This document shows positions 54,950-63,390 of a stretch of 64,000 bases of DNA, piece after piece. The notes beneath the pieces were generated by a model. It was not told the origin of the DNA and did not search any database. It worked only from the letters and a program-made list of their open reading frames with translations. The stretch is taken from NCBI GenBank assembly GCA_963775235.1, contig CAVZHY010000006.1, positions 124,001 through 188,000 of the forward strand. The letters are read 5' to 3'. The stretch is from JBBDMC01 sp963775235 (GTDB lineage: Bacteria; Pseudomonadota; Alphaproteobacteria; Rhizobiales; Kaistiaceae). The number at the start of each line of letters is the position of its first letter. Within the stretch, counting starts at the first letter, position 1. The position numbers were made by a program, and so were the translations under genes.

Positions 54950-56201
54950 GGCCACGCACGCTCACCATCGAGCGCAGCCATTCCCGCTTTAGCATCTTCT
55001 CCGCGGCGATCGTCCCCCACAGGATGCCGTAGAGGAGGTAGAGGTGGCGCCAGTGGTCATTGTCGATGACGTTGTGGATCAGCAGATGGCCGACGTAGAC
55101 GACGTAGGCGCACTGCAGCATCGCCTGCCACGGTCGCGGCTTGAACAGCAGCGGCGTCGCTGCGGCGAGGGTCCACGCTGCCAGAATGATGTATGAGAAC
55201 CCGCCAAGCCAGCCGTAGACGGTGAAGCCCTTGAGCCACATGTTGTGCTCGTCTTCGCCCAGCCTTTGGGCGAATTCGTAGGGCCCCATGCCAAGCGGCT
55301 CCTGCTGGATCAGGAAGAAACCGGAAACCTGGCGTTCGAATCGGCCGGACTGTCCCTCGTCGTAGTTCTGCACGACGTGGGCTCGCTGGTCGTAGAGATT
55401 GCTGATGGCGGGAATGGTCAGCGCGACGGCGAACATCGTGGCGATCGCTACGATGCCGCCGGTGAGATAGGCGACGAGGCGGAATCGCGCGATCTGACGC
55501 TTCTCGGTGACGAAGGCGAGGTAGGCGACAGCGAGAATGGTGAAGACAACCAGTCCCCAGGCGGCCCGCGAGAACGACAGGAAGATCGCGAACAGGAGGA
55601 CCAGCAGCCAACCGACGGCCGGCAGCGCGCGGGTGAGGCGCGTTGTCAGGATGCGGCGGGCAAGTATCGTCGCCGGCAGCACCAGGAACGGGCCGAAGAC
55701 GTTGGGGTCCTGAAAAGTGCCCTTGGCGCGGTCGTAGAGCTTGAAATAGTCGGAGTGCGGCAAGAGGTCGAAGTAAGCGAAGATGCCGATCAGGGCGACG
55801 ATCAGTGCGGAAGCGACGTAGGCCCTGCCTATGATGGCGAGGCGCCGCTCCGGGCTCTCGGCGATGACGGCGGCGTAGAAGACGGACGAGGCCGCGAGGA
55901 AAGTCGTCGTGGCCATGTAGACCAACGGTTTGGCGAACGTGTCGAGCTGGGTGAACGACAGCCAGCCGCCCGCGACGTAGAGCAGCAACAGCAGGGTCAT
56001 TGGGAGGAAGTGGCGATTTATCCTCAGCCCGAAGAACCCCCAGGCGACGATAACCACCACGAGGATCAGGTCGTAGGGCGACGGCTCGACGATGACGAAA
56101 CCGCCGAGGAAGATGACGACGGCGATCGTCCAGTCGGCGATCTTTCTGCCCATTGCCCAGCGCACCGCGCCGACCGGGCCGGCCAGAGCGGTCGCGCTCA
56201 A
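54930..56201 (-). CDS. O-antigen ligase/polymerase family membrane protein
   Basis: 423-residue protein with about 11 hydrophobic helices (FLPMTLLLLLYVAGGWLSF, ALPAVGWLLVLLFAIFLSFS). The Wzy_C signature region is LGMGPYEFAQRLGEDEHNMW followed by LKGFTVYGWLGGFSYI, typical of exopolysaccharide polymerases and O-antigen ligases; which of the two cannot be told. A TTG start at 56201 overlaps the upstream stop (TTGA); ATG 56153 is the alternative. It ends the minus-strand exopolysaccharide operon. Confidence 0.87.
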   Translation of the reverse strand: MSATALAGPVGAVRWAMGRKIADWTIAVVIFLGGFVIVEPSPYDLILVVVIVAWGFFGLRINRHFLPMTLLLLLYVAGGWLSFTQLDTFAKPLVYMATTTFLAASSVFYAAVIAESPERRLAIIGRAYVASALIVALIGIFAYFDLLPHSDYFKLYDRAKGTFQDPNVFGPFLVLPATILARRILTTRLTRALPAVGWLLVLLFAIFLSFSRAAWGLVVFTILAVAYLAFVTEKRQIARFRLVAYLTGGIVAIATMFAVALTIPAISNLYDQRAHVVQNYDEGQSGRFERQVSGFFLIQQEPLGMGPYEFAQRLGEDEHNMWLKGFTVYGWLGGFSYIILAAWTLAAATPLLFKPRPWQAMLQCAYVVYVGHLLIHNVIDNDHWRHLYLLYGILWGTIAAEKMLKREWLRSMVSVRGLRGSAA

Positions 56202-57736
56202 TAGGCGTTCTCCGTGTGGATGAGGCTGAGCGGCGTCTGCATCAGAATGCGCAGGTCGAGCAGCACCGACCAGTTCTCGATGTAGTAAAGGTCATACTCG
56301 ACCCGACGCTGCAGCTTCTCCTCGGTGTCGGTCTCGCCCCGCCAGCCGTGGACCTGTGCCCAGCCGGTGATGCCGGGCTTGACGCGGTGGCGGGCGAAAT
56401 AGCCATCGACGACGTCCTGGTAGAGGCGCTTGGCCGCCTTTGCCTCTAGCGCGTGGGGGCGCGGGCCGACCAACGAGAGCCGGCCGGCGATGACATTGAA
56501 CAGCTGCGGCAGCTCGTCGATCGAGGCTTTGCGGATGAACCGACCGACGCGGGTCACGCGGGGATCGTCGCGGGTGACCATCTTGCGGGCGCTCGCATCA
56601 GCCAGGTGATGGTACATCGAGCGAAACTTGAAGACGTCAATCAACTCGTTGTTGAAGCCATACCGCTTCTGGCGGAAGAGAACCGGGCCGGGGCTGTCGA
56701 GGCGGATGGCGACCGCGGTCGCCAACATGATGGGAGAAAGCACGATCAGGGCGACCGTTGCGAGGAACAGGTCGAAGCCGCGCTTGATCAGGTAGTCCCA
56801 GTCGCCGATTGGTTTATCGAACACGTCGAGGAACGGAACCGTGCCAATGAACGAGTAGGAGCGGGGACGCAGCCGAAGCTTGTTGGTGTGGGCGGAGAGG
56901 CGGATGTCGACCGGCAGCACCCACAGCTGCTTCAGCATCTGCAGCAGGCGGGTCTCGGCGGTGATCGGCAACGCCACGATCATGAGATCGATGCGGGCGA
57001 TACGGCCAAACTCCACCAGTTCCGCCACGGTTCCGAGTTTCGGGGTGCCGGCGATCACCGCCGGCGAACGGTCGTCCTTCCGATCGTCGAAAACGCCGCA
57101 GATGCGGATGTCGTTGTCGGGCTGGCCGGCAAGTGCCTCGATCAGTTCCTGGGCTGATTCGCCGCCGCCGACGATAACGGCACGGCGCTGGAGGCGTCCC
57201 GACCGCGTCCAGCTGCGCACCGCCGTCGACAACAGCAGCCGGGAGGCCGTGAAGATGACGAGGCCGGCGACAAACCAAGAGCCGAACCAGACGCGAGAGT
57301 AACTGTCGCCGCTTTTGGCGAGAAACGCGACAACCGCGAAAGAGGCGAAAACCATCGTCCAGGCGACGAAGATGCGGCCGAGCCGAAGGCTGCTAGCGCG
57401 GAACGCCGACATTCCGTAGCCGTGTGCAACCTGGACGAAGAGGATGGCTGCAAATGATCCGCCGAGCAGCGGAAGCGTGTAGCGCCAGTCGAGCCCGTCA
57501 CGCGGCGCGACATACAGCAGATAGGCTGCTGCCCCGGCGAGCACGAGCAGGGCGAACTCAAGGACGCGGGCAAAGCCGGTGAAAAGAACGGGCGATACGG
57601 GCTGCCGCGACAGGCTCTGGGCGACGGCCCGCGCGGCGGCGCTGAGGTCGCTCTGGCGGCGGGTCGGCAGGCTCCAGGTCGTGGCATCGGCCACGGCGGC
57701 GGCGGAGAGGCTCGGAGATTGATTCGTATCGGTCAT
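56198..57736 (-). CDS. Polyprenyl-phosphate sugar phosphotransferase (WcaJ/ExoY type)
   Basis: Initiates polysaccharide repeat synthesis by moving a sugar-1-phosphate to undecaprenyl phosphate. About 512 residues. An N-terminal membrane region (FALLVLAGAAAYLLYVAP and later helices) leads to a CoA-binding-like domain (RRAVIVGGGESAQELIEAL). The C-terminal transferase domain has KRGFDLFLATVALIVLSPIM, SPGPVLFRQKRYGFNNELID, FKFRSMYHH, SIDELPQLFNVIAGRLSLVG and GITGWAQVHGWRGETDT. I chose ATG 57736; a start at 57817 is possible. Glucose or galactose is the usual sugar. Confidence 0.9.
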   Translation of the reverse strand: MTDTNQSPSLSAAAVADATTWSLPTRRQSDLSAAARAVAQSLSRQPVSPVLFTGFARVLEFALLVLAGAAAYLLYVAPRDGLDWRYTLPLLGGSFAAILFVQVAHGYGMSAFRASSLRLGRIFVAWTMVFASFAVVAFLAKSGDSYSRVWFGSWFVAGLVIFTASRLLLSTAVRSWTRSGRLQRRAVIVGGGESAQELIEALAGQPDNDIRICGVFDDRKDDRSPAVIAGTPKLGTVAELVEFGRIARIDLMIVALPITAETRLLQMLKQLWVLPVDIRLSAHTNKLRLRPRSYSFIGTVPFLDVFDKPIGDWDYLIKRGFDLFLATVALIVLSPIMLATAVAIRLDSPGPVLFRQKRYGFNNELIDVFKFRSMYHHLADASARKMVTRDDPRVTRVGRFIRKASIDELPQLFNVIAGRLSLVGPRPHALEAKAAKRLYQDVVDGYFARHRVKPGITGWAQVHGWRGETDTEEKLQRRVEYDLYYIENWSVLLDLRILMQTPLSLIHTENAY

Positions 57737-57864
57737 TGCAGGCGTACACACCGCTCCGCATCCCCGTGTCCGGCCCCGGTCCATAGGTCTCGAACGGCGG
57801 CTAATGAGCGCCTGCAATAGCTACTCGATCGGATTGTCTCTAGGTGAGAAAGCTCGCGTTAGTC

Positions 57865-59057
57865 TTAACGCAAAACGGCGCGGTAGATGTCCGACACCGC
57901 GCCCGCCATCTTCTCGACCGTAAACAGTTGTTCTGCCCGCGCCCGCAGGCGTTCGACGATCTCACGGGCGCCTGCGGGAGTGGCTGCGACGATGCTCATC
58001 GCGTCCGCAAGGGCGTGCTGGTCGCCTGGCGCGACGAATTGACCCGCGTCGTTCGCCGAAAATTTCGGGAATGCCGCCGACGGCGGTGGCGATCGATCGG
58101 GGACGCCGGCGCCAATCGCTTCCAGGACGATGTACGGCATGGATTCGGCCCGCGAAGGGACGACGATGGTCCGCGCCAGCGCAAAGGCGGCGCGGGCGGG
58201 CATGGGATCCCGGAAAACCACGCGGCCCGTCAGTCCGAGCCTTGCGACCATCGTCTCATAGCGCGGCTTTTCGGTACCGGAGCCGACGATGACGGCCGTG
58301 GGGGCGAACCCCGTTCGCTCGCGCATCCGCGCCAGCGCATCGATGAACACGTCCGGTTCCCTTGAGGTCGCGCAGTTCGCCGATGAAGAGGAAGTCGCTG
58401 GCCTCGGCGGCGGGGGCGACCGGCCCGAATTCTTCCGGGCGGAGGCCGTTCGACCACAACCGCCGCCGGCTTGCGCAGGCGTCCGACCTTGGCGGCGTAT
58501 GTTTCCGCCTCGTACTGACTGACGAAGACGAAAGCGTCGGTCATACGCCCGAGGATTCGTTCGGCGGAAAAATAGAGGCGGCCGGCGAGCGATCGGGCGT
58601 CATAGTGGAGGCTGCCGCCGTGCGGGGTATAGATGCGGGCTACGCGAGAACCAGATGCCCGCAACAGTGTGCCGATGACCCGCGCGTAGGCGCCGCCCTT
58701 GGCGCCGTGGCCGTGCAGGACATCGGGATCGAGAGAACGGATTTCCTTCATCAGCCGCAGGGCGGCAGAGAGGTCCGACGGCGCCAGCTGCCGGCGCATC
58801 GGCGTACGTTTGAGGCCGAGGGCAAGGAAGGGCGCCATTTCGGCGATGACCTTTTCCGCGAACGGCGTGCCAACCGAGGCGTCGCAGACGACGCCGACCG
58901 AGTTGCCGGCGCCGGTCTGAGCCTCGGCGAGGTCGCGGACGTGGCGAAACAGGCCGCCGACTGGCGCGCGGAAGCAGTGTACGATCTTCAGCGTCCTGGC
59001 GTCGGTCGGCGGTCCGCCGGCGCCGGCCACCAGAGCATGCGCATCGTCCAGCCGCAT
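57865..59057 (-). pseudogene. Group 1 (GT4) glycosyltransferase, frame broken at four places
   Basis: Cytoplasmic glycosyltransferase of the exopolysaccharide operon. The N-terminal GT-B half reads KIVHCFRAPVGGLFRHVRDL, DVLHGHGAKGGAYARVIG and ARIYTPHGGSLHYDA. The C-terminal half reads SNGLRPEEFGPVAP, FLFIGELRDLKGT, VFIDALARMRERTGFAPTAV, RTIVVPSRAESMPYIVLEAI (nucleotide-sugar E-x7-E region). Frame changes lie near 58454 and 58353. Two compensating shifts near 58090 and 58060 hide an IATAVGGIPEIFG motif. The intact motifs argue for sequence error rather than decay. It starts 3 bp after the export lipoprotein gene. Confidence 0.85.
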
Positions 59058-59060
59058 GGG

Positions 59061-59623
59061 TCAGAAAAGCCGCTCACGCACGTAGAGTGTATCGCCAGGA
59101 GCCACCGGGTCGGTCAGCGTAAGTCGCGTCGGCGCCGACGGCGCCGTCGACGCTGCGGGTGACCTGGATCGAGGATCTTGTCGGCCCGCGCGGTGAAGCC
59201 CCCCGCGACGGCGATCGCCTGCTGCACCGTCATGCCCGGCACGAAGGGGTACTGGCCGGCGACGCCGACCTCGCCCATGACGAAGAACGGCCGGTAGCGA
59301 TCGACCTCCACCGAAACGTCCGGATTGCGCAAGTAGCCGTTGCGGAGGTGGCCGGCGATGTCGGCCTGGATCTCCTTGGTGGTGCGCCCGCGCGCGGTGA
59401 GCGTACCGATCAGCGGGATTGAAATCATGCCGGCCTGGTCGACGACATAGGAGTTGGTCAATTCGTTCTGGCCGAAGACGATCACCCGCAAGCGGTCGCC
59501 GCTGTCGAGCCGGTAGGGCGACACCAGCTCGGAGTGGACGGCATTGGTGACCTGCGGGTCGGTTGCGCAGCCGGTGAGAAGCATGAGGCCGATCGCGGCA
59601 AAAAGCAGTCCATGCAAACGCAT
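59061..59623 (-). CDS. Polysaccharide export lipoprotein (Wza/GumB/OPX family), two frameshifts near the end
   Basis: Outer-membrane polysaccharide export protein. Start ATG 59623 gives a lipoprotein signal (MRLHGLLFAAIGLMLLTGC). The Poly_export domain reads YRLDSGDRLRVIVFGQNEL, DQAGMISIPLIGTLTARGRT, EIQADIAGHLRNGYLRNPDV; then a SLBB domain, FFVMGEVGVAGQYPFVPGMT. One frame ends at 59114 in Arg-rich nonsense. Shifts near 59176 and 59125 restore IQVTRSVDGAVGAD and the usual ending LTLTDPVAPGDTLYVRERLF at 59061. Start at GTG 59653 is the alternative. It is the first gene of the minus-strand operon. Confidence 0.88.
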
Positions 59624-59738
59624 CGGGGGCTCGACCGGTAGGGGTGTGTTCACGTCAGCGGCACTATTCGGCCGCTATGGTTAACCGCCGGTAAAAGCGT
59701 CGGTCGAGCCCGGGAAGTATCATCGGGCGGTAATACTT

Positions 59739-59810
59739 CGTTAAGTACCATTAACGAAAAGTATACCTCGATAACGGCCGCCGTTAACGATGTGATTACC
59801 ATAACGGCCG
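59739..59810. promoter_or_regulatory. AT-rich divergent control region with nested dyads
   Basis: Between the export lipoprotein and the Wzc-like gene. TCGTTAA-GTACCA-TTAACGA at 59738-59757 is a perfect 7-bp dyad. TAACGG-CCG-CCGTTA at 59772-59786 is a second perfect dyad. The 10-mer ATAACGGCCG occurs at 59771 and again at 59801, exactly 30 bp apart. The sequence is strikingly AT-rich for this genome, and it is a good candidate operator for control of both exopolysaccharide transcripts. Confidence 0.55.
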
Positions 59811-62021
59811 ATGATTTCCGTCCAACAATCGCCGAGTTTGATTATGGACAACCGGTCAGCCGCGCTCACGGATGTCGAGATCGATGTCGGCGCTCTCTTG
59901 TCAGGGCTGATAAGAAAGCTGCCGTATCTTATTGTCTTCCTGGGGCTGGTTGCGGTCGGCACGTTCGTCCTGCTGGGCCGGATCGCGCCGGTCTACAAGT
60001 CGGAAGCGACGGTGCTCATCGAGACCGGCGAATCCGATCTGACCCGCACAAGCGATTCCGGTGGTGCCCAGGCCGGACCCTCACTGGACGACCAGGCGAT
60101 CGCCAGTCAGGTCCAGCTCATCCGCTCGCGCGACCTCGCCGAAACCGTCGCCAAGCAGCTCAATCTCGCCAGTCTGCCCGAGTTCGAGCCGACGCTGGCG
60201 CCGCCGTCCGCGCTTGACGAGTTCCTGAAGCGCTACGGCCTGGCCGGCCAGCCCACGAGTTCCTCCGCCGATGAGCGGGTGCTGCGGTCGTACTACAATC
60301 GCCTGAACGTCTATACCGTCGACAAGTCGCGCGTCATCGGGGTCGATTTCTCGTCAACAGACCCGAAGCTCGCGGCCGCTGCCGCCAATGCCGTAGCGGA
60401 GGGCTATATCGCGCTCCAGCGCGATGCCAAGCGCGATACCACATCTGACGCAGCACAGTTCCTGTCGAGCCAGATCGCCGATCTGCGCGGAAAAGTGGTT
60501 GACGCGGAAGCGAAGGTCGAAAACTTCCGCGCCCAGAATGACCTCTTTACCAGCGGCGGGCAGGACTCAACGACGCTGCCCGAGAAGCAGCTCGCCGACC
60601 TGAATACGCAATTGACCACCGTGCGCACCGAGCGGGCCGATGCCGAAGCCAAGGCGGCACAGATTCGCGCCGCGCTCGATGCCGGCGGGACGCCCAACCT
60701 TCCGGACGTGCTCAATTCCCCGCTGATCCAGCGGTTGCTGGAGCAGCAGGTGGCGCTGAAGTCTCAGATGGCCCAGCTTTCCGCGACACTGGGGCCGCAG
60801 CACCCGCAAATGAAGGAGCTGAACGCGCAGGCCGCCGATCTCGACCGCCAGATCGCCACCGAGGCGCGCAAGATCCTCGATTCGGTGGAGACCGAGGCGA
60901 AACTCGCGGCCGCACGCGAGGACCAGATCAACAGTAACCTCGCCGATCTCAAGACCGCCGCGGCGAAGGCAAACGATGCGAGCGTGCAACTGCGCGCTCT
61001 GGACCGGGAGGCGGCCGCCCAACGTGATCTGCTCGATTCATATCTGCGTCGCTATCGCGAGGCCCTGGCTCGCGAGCAGACCGACTACCTGCCGGCGGAT
61101 GCGCGTATCGTGTCGCGGGCCGCGGTCTCGATCGAGCCGGACTTCCCAAAGAAAATGCCGATGACGGCGGCGGTGACGATGGTGGCGCTGATTCTCGCCG
61201 TTGTCTTCATCCTCCTGCGCGAACTCGCCAGCGGCCGGCCGATGCGACGGGTGGTGTTCGCCGGTGGGGTGCCAATGATACCGGATGCGGTGCCGGTCGA
61301 CGGGCACCTGCGCTGGGCCGACGATCACAGCGTGCGGCGAATGATGCCGAACGAGCCGACGCTGGCGCCGGCATTGATCGACCGGGTCGAGCACTCGCTG
61401 GCCGCGATCGCGAATGACATTGTCCACCGCGAGATCAAGCGCGTCGTGGTGACTTTGGCAGAGGGGGCCGATGAACACGGGCGTCCGCTCGCGGCCGTCG
61501 CCTTGGCGCGCTCCCTGGCCCGCACCGAAGCGCGGGTGGTCGTTGTCGATTTCCGGGGCGACGACGCCGATGCCATCGCAATGGGGGAGGGGACCAATCT
61601 GCCCGGCCTCACCAACCTGGTCGACGGCGGCGCGTCGTTTGCCCAGGTCATCTTCCGCGACCGTAAGTCGCGGGTCCATCTCATCCCGGCCGGGCACCGG
61701 CCGCTGGACCCCAGAATGCTCGCTGTCGAGCGTCTCGAGACCATCCTGTCGGCACTGACGCTGACGTACGATTACGTCGTTCTGGACGCCCGCGATGACA
61801 TGATCCCGGCGCTCGCGCCGGGGTCGGGGCTGGCAGTGGTGGTCAGCGAATTCGGCGCTGCGGATCCGCGCACCAAGAGTGCCTTCGATCGCGTCAAGGC
61901 GGTGAGCGAGGCCGACGTTCAGCTTCTGGTTGTCGATGCGGGCTCGGCGCGGGACGAGCAAGACGCGGGCGACACGCTGACCCGGGCGCGGGAAAGGGCT
62001 TCAGCCGGCGAGGCAGCGTGA
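59811..62021 (+). CDS. Wzc/GumC-like polysaccharide co-polymerase with degenerate kinase domain
   Basis: 736-residue inner-membrane protein controlling exopolysaccharide chain length and export. Wzz domain: VGALLSGLIRKLPYLIVFLG (first membrane helix) and YKSEATVLIETGE. A long coiled coil follows (FLSSQIADLRGKVVDAEAKV to about residue 420) with the PQHPQMKEL motif, then the second helix MTAAVTMVALILAVVFILL. The C-terminal domain resembles the BY-kinase fold (VVVTLAEGADEHGRPLAAVA, VVVVDFRGDDAD), but the Walker A lysine/threonine (GEGKST) is missing and no terminal tyrosine cluster exists, so it is probably inactive. ATG 59844 (MDNRSAALTDVEID) is an alternative start. Confidence 0.87.
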   Translation: MISVQQSPSLIMDNRSAALTDVEIDVGALLSGLIRKLPYLIVFLGLVAVGTFVLLGRIAPVYKSEATVLIETGESDLTRTSDSGGAQAGPSLDDQAIASQVQLIRSRDLAETVAKQLNLASLPEFEPTLAPPSALDEFLKRYGLAGQPTSSSADERVLRSYYNRLNVYTVDKSRVIGVDFSSTDPKLAAAAANAVAEGYIALQRDAKRDTTSDAAQFLSSQIADLRGKVVDAEAKVENFRAQNDLFTSGGQDSTTLPEKQLADLNTQLTTVRTERADAEAKAAQIRAALDAGGTPNLPDVLNSPLIQRLLEQQVALKSQMAQLSATLGPQHPQMKELNAQAADLDRQIATEARKILDSVETEAKLAAAREDQINSNLADLKTAAAKANDASVQLRALDREAAAQRDLLDSYLRRYREALAREQTDYLPADARIVSRAAVSIEPDFPKKMPMTAAVTMVALILAVVFILLRELASGRPMRRVVFAGGVPMIPDAVPVDGHLRWADDHSVRRMMPNEPTLAPALIDRVEHSLAAIANDIVHREIKRVVVTLAEGADEHGRPLAAVALARSLARTEARVVVVDFRGDDADAIAMGEGTNLPGLTNLVDGGASFAQVIFRDRKSRVHLIPAGHRPLDPRMLAVERLETILSALTLTYDYVVLDARDDMIPALAPGSGLAVVVSEFGAADPRTKSAFDRVKAVSEADVQLLVVDAGSARDEQDAGDTLTRARERASAGEAA

Positions 62022-62024
62022 CGG

Positions 62025-62237
62025 TCAGCCGGGAGTCCTTGGCCGGACCATCCAGGTAACAATTACCCCGGCCGGTAAAACCCACAGCAATCCGGTAACC
62101 AGGAAGAAGAGAGTTTGGGCTAGCGTCGAGGTCTCCGGCAGCGCCATGCCGGCGATCACGACGACGAACAGGGCGTACACCGGCACAAACGCCACCAGCA
62201 GCGCGGTTCCGATGAGTTTACGCGTTCGGGTGCCCAT
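62025..62237 (-). CDS. DUF2842 small membrane protein
   Basis: 70 residues from ATG 62237. MGTRTRKLIGTALLVAFVPV then a second helix (FFLVTGLLWVLPAGVIVTWM) matches DUF2842, a two-helix alphaproteobacterial family of unknown role. The longer open frame upstream lies antisense to ctaA and is not used. It converges on the Wzc-like gene with a 3-bp gap and is divergent from ctaA, a neighbour seen often in Rhizobiales. Confidence 0.85.
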   Translation of the reverse strand: MGTRTRKLIGTALLVAFVPVYALFVVVIAGMALPETSTLAQTLFFLVTGLLWVLPAGVIVTWMVRPRTPG

Positions 62238-62310
62238 TGCCCAACCTGCGTCGCTTGCGCTGTTGCCGGCGCAAGGAACGGCCTGTATCGAGTGGCCCCG
62301 GAGCTTGAAC

Positions 62311-63387
62311 ATGGCAAGCATCGCCGGCGCCCGTCCGACCATTGTACGCGATCGCGACCGTGATCGCGCGCTGATCCGCGTCTGGCTGATGGTGGTCGCG
62401 GCGATGATCATGGCGATGGTTGTCGTCGGCGGTGCGACGCGGCTCACCCATTCCGGCCTGTCGATCACCGAGTGGCAGCCGATTCACGGCGTCATACCGC
62501 CGCTCAACCAGGCCCAGTGGCAGGACGAATTCGCCGGGTATCAGCAGATTCCCGAATACCGGCTGCTCAACCCGGACATGACGCTTTCCCAGTTCAAGGG
62601 AATCTTCTGGTGGGAATGGGCCCACCGGTTGCTCGGCCGCCTGATCGGCGTCGTGGTGCTGGTGCCGCTCGTCGGCCTGTGGGTAGCCGGCCGGGTAGAA
62701 CCGGCGCTCAAGCCGAAACTGGTGGCGATCTTCCTGCTGGGCGGGCTGCAGGGGGCGGTCGGCTGGTGGATGGTGGCAAGCGGGCTCAGCGTTCGTACCG
62801 ACGTCAGCCAATATCGGCTCGCGACCCATCTCACGCTCGCGTGCATCATCCTCGCCTATGTGGTCTGGGTCGTGCGGGGGCTGAAACCGAGCCAGACCGA
62901 GCTCGTGCCGGCTGCCGTGCGACGCGTCGCGGGGCTAATCGTGGCGCTGGTCTTCGTCCAGATCTTTCTCGGCGGACTGGTCGCGGGGCTCGATGCCGGC
63001 TTCACGTTGAACACCTGGCCCTTGATGGACGGGAGTTTGGTCCCGTCGGGCTTGTTCACGCAATCGCCCGCATGGGCAAACGTCTTTGAAAACGTCACGA
63101 CGGTGCAATTCGACCACCGGCTCGGCGCCTATCTTCTGTTCGCCCTGACGCTCGGTCATGCCGTCCAGGCGAGAAGGACCGCTGTGGCGGGTGCGGCGTG
63201 GGTGCTGGCGGCGCTGGTGACGGCGCAGGCGGCGCTCGGCATCGCCACGCTCGTCAACGTGGTGCCGCTGCCGTTGGCGCTCACCCACCAGTTCGGTGCC
63301 GTTGTCGTGCTCGTTGCCGCGGTCAATCATCTCCGTGCGGCCAGCCTGACAATGGCGGCCGACGCCCCTGCCATCGTGGGAGGCTGA
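62311..63387 (+). CDS. ctaA: Heme A synthase (COX15/CtaA)
   Basis: 358-residue inner-membrane enzyme oxidising heme O to heme A for cytochrome oxidase. Eight helices. Motifs: VVGGATRLTHSGLSITEWQP, FWWEWAHRLLGRLIG with a heme-ligand histidine, GLDAGFTLNTWPLMDG, TTVQFDHRLGAYLLF and LTHQFGAVVVLVA. I start at ATG 62311 (MASIAGARPT); an upstream start inside the DUF2842 region is less likely. Confidence 0.94.
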   Translation: MASIAGARPTIVRDRDRDRALIRVWLMVVAAMIMAMVVVGGATRLTHSGLSITEWQPIHGVIPPLNQAQWQDEFAGYQQIPEYRLLNPDMTLSQFKGIFWWEWAHRLLGRLIGVVVLVPLVGLWVAGRVEPALKPKLVAIFLLGGLQGAVGWWMVASGLSVRTDVSQYRLATHLTLACIILAYVVWVVRGLKPSQTELVPAAVRRVAGLIVALVFVQIFLGGLVAGLDAGFTLNTWPLMDGSLVPSGLFTQSPAWANVFENVTTVQFDHRLGAYLLFALTLGHAVQARRTAVAGAAWVLAALVTAQAALGIATLVNVVPLPLALTHQFGAVVVLVAAVNHLRAASLTMAADAPAIVGG

Positions 63388-63390
63388 TCC

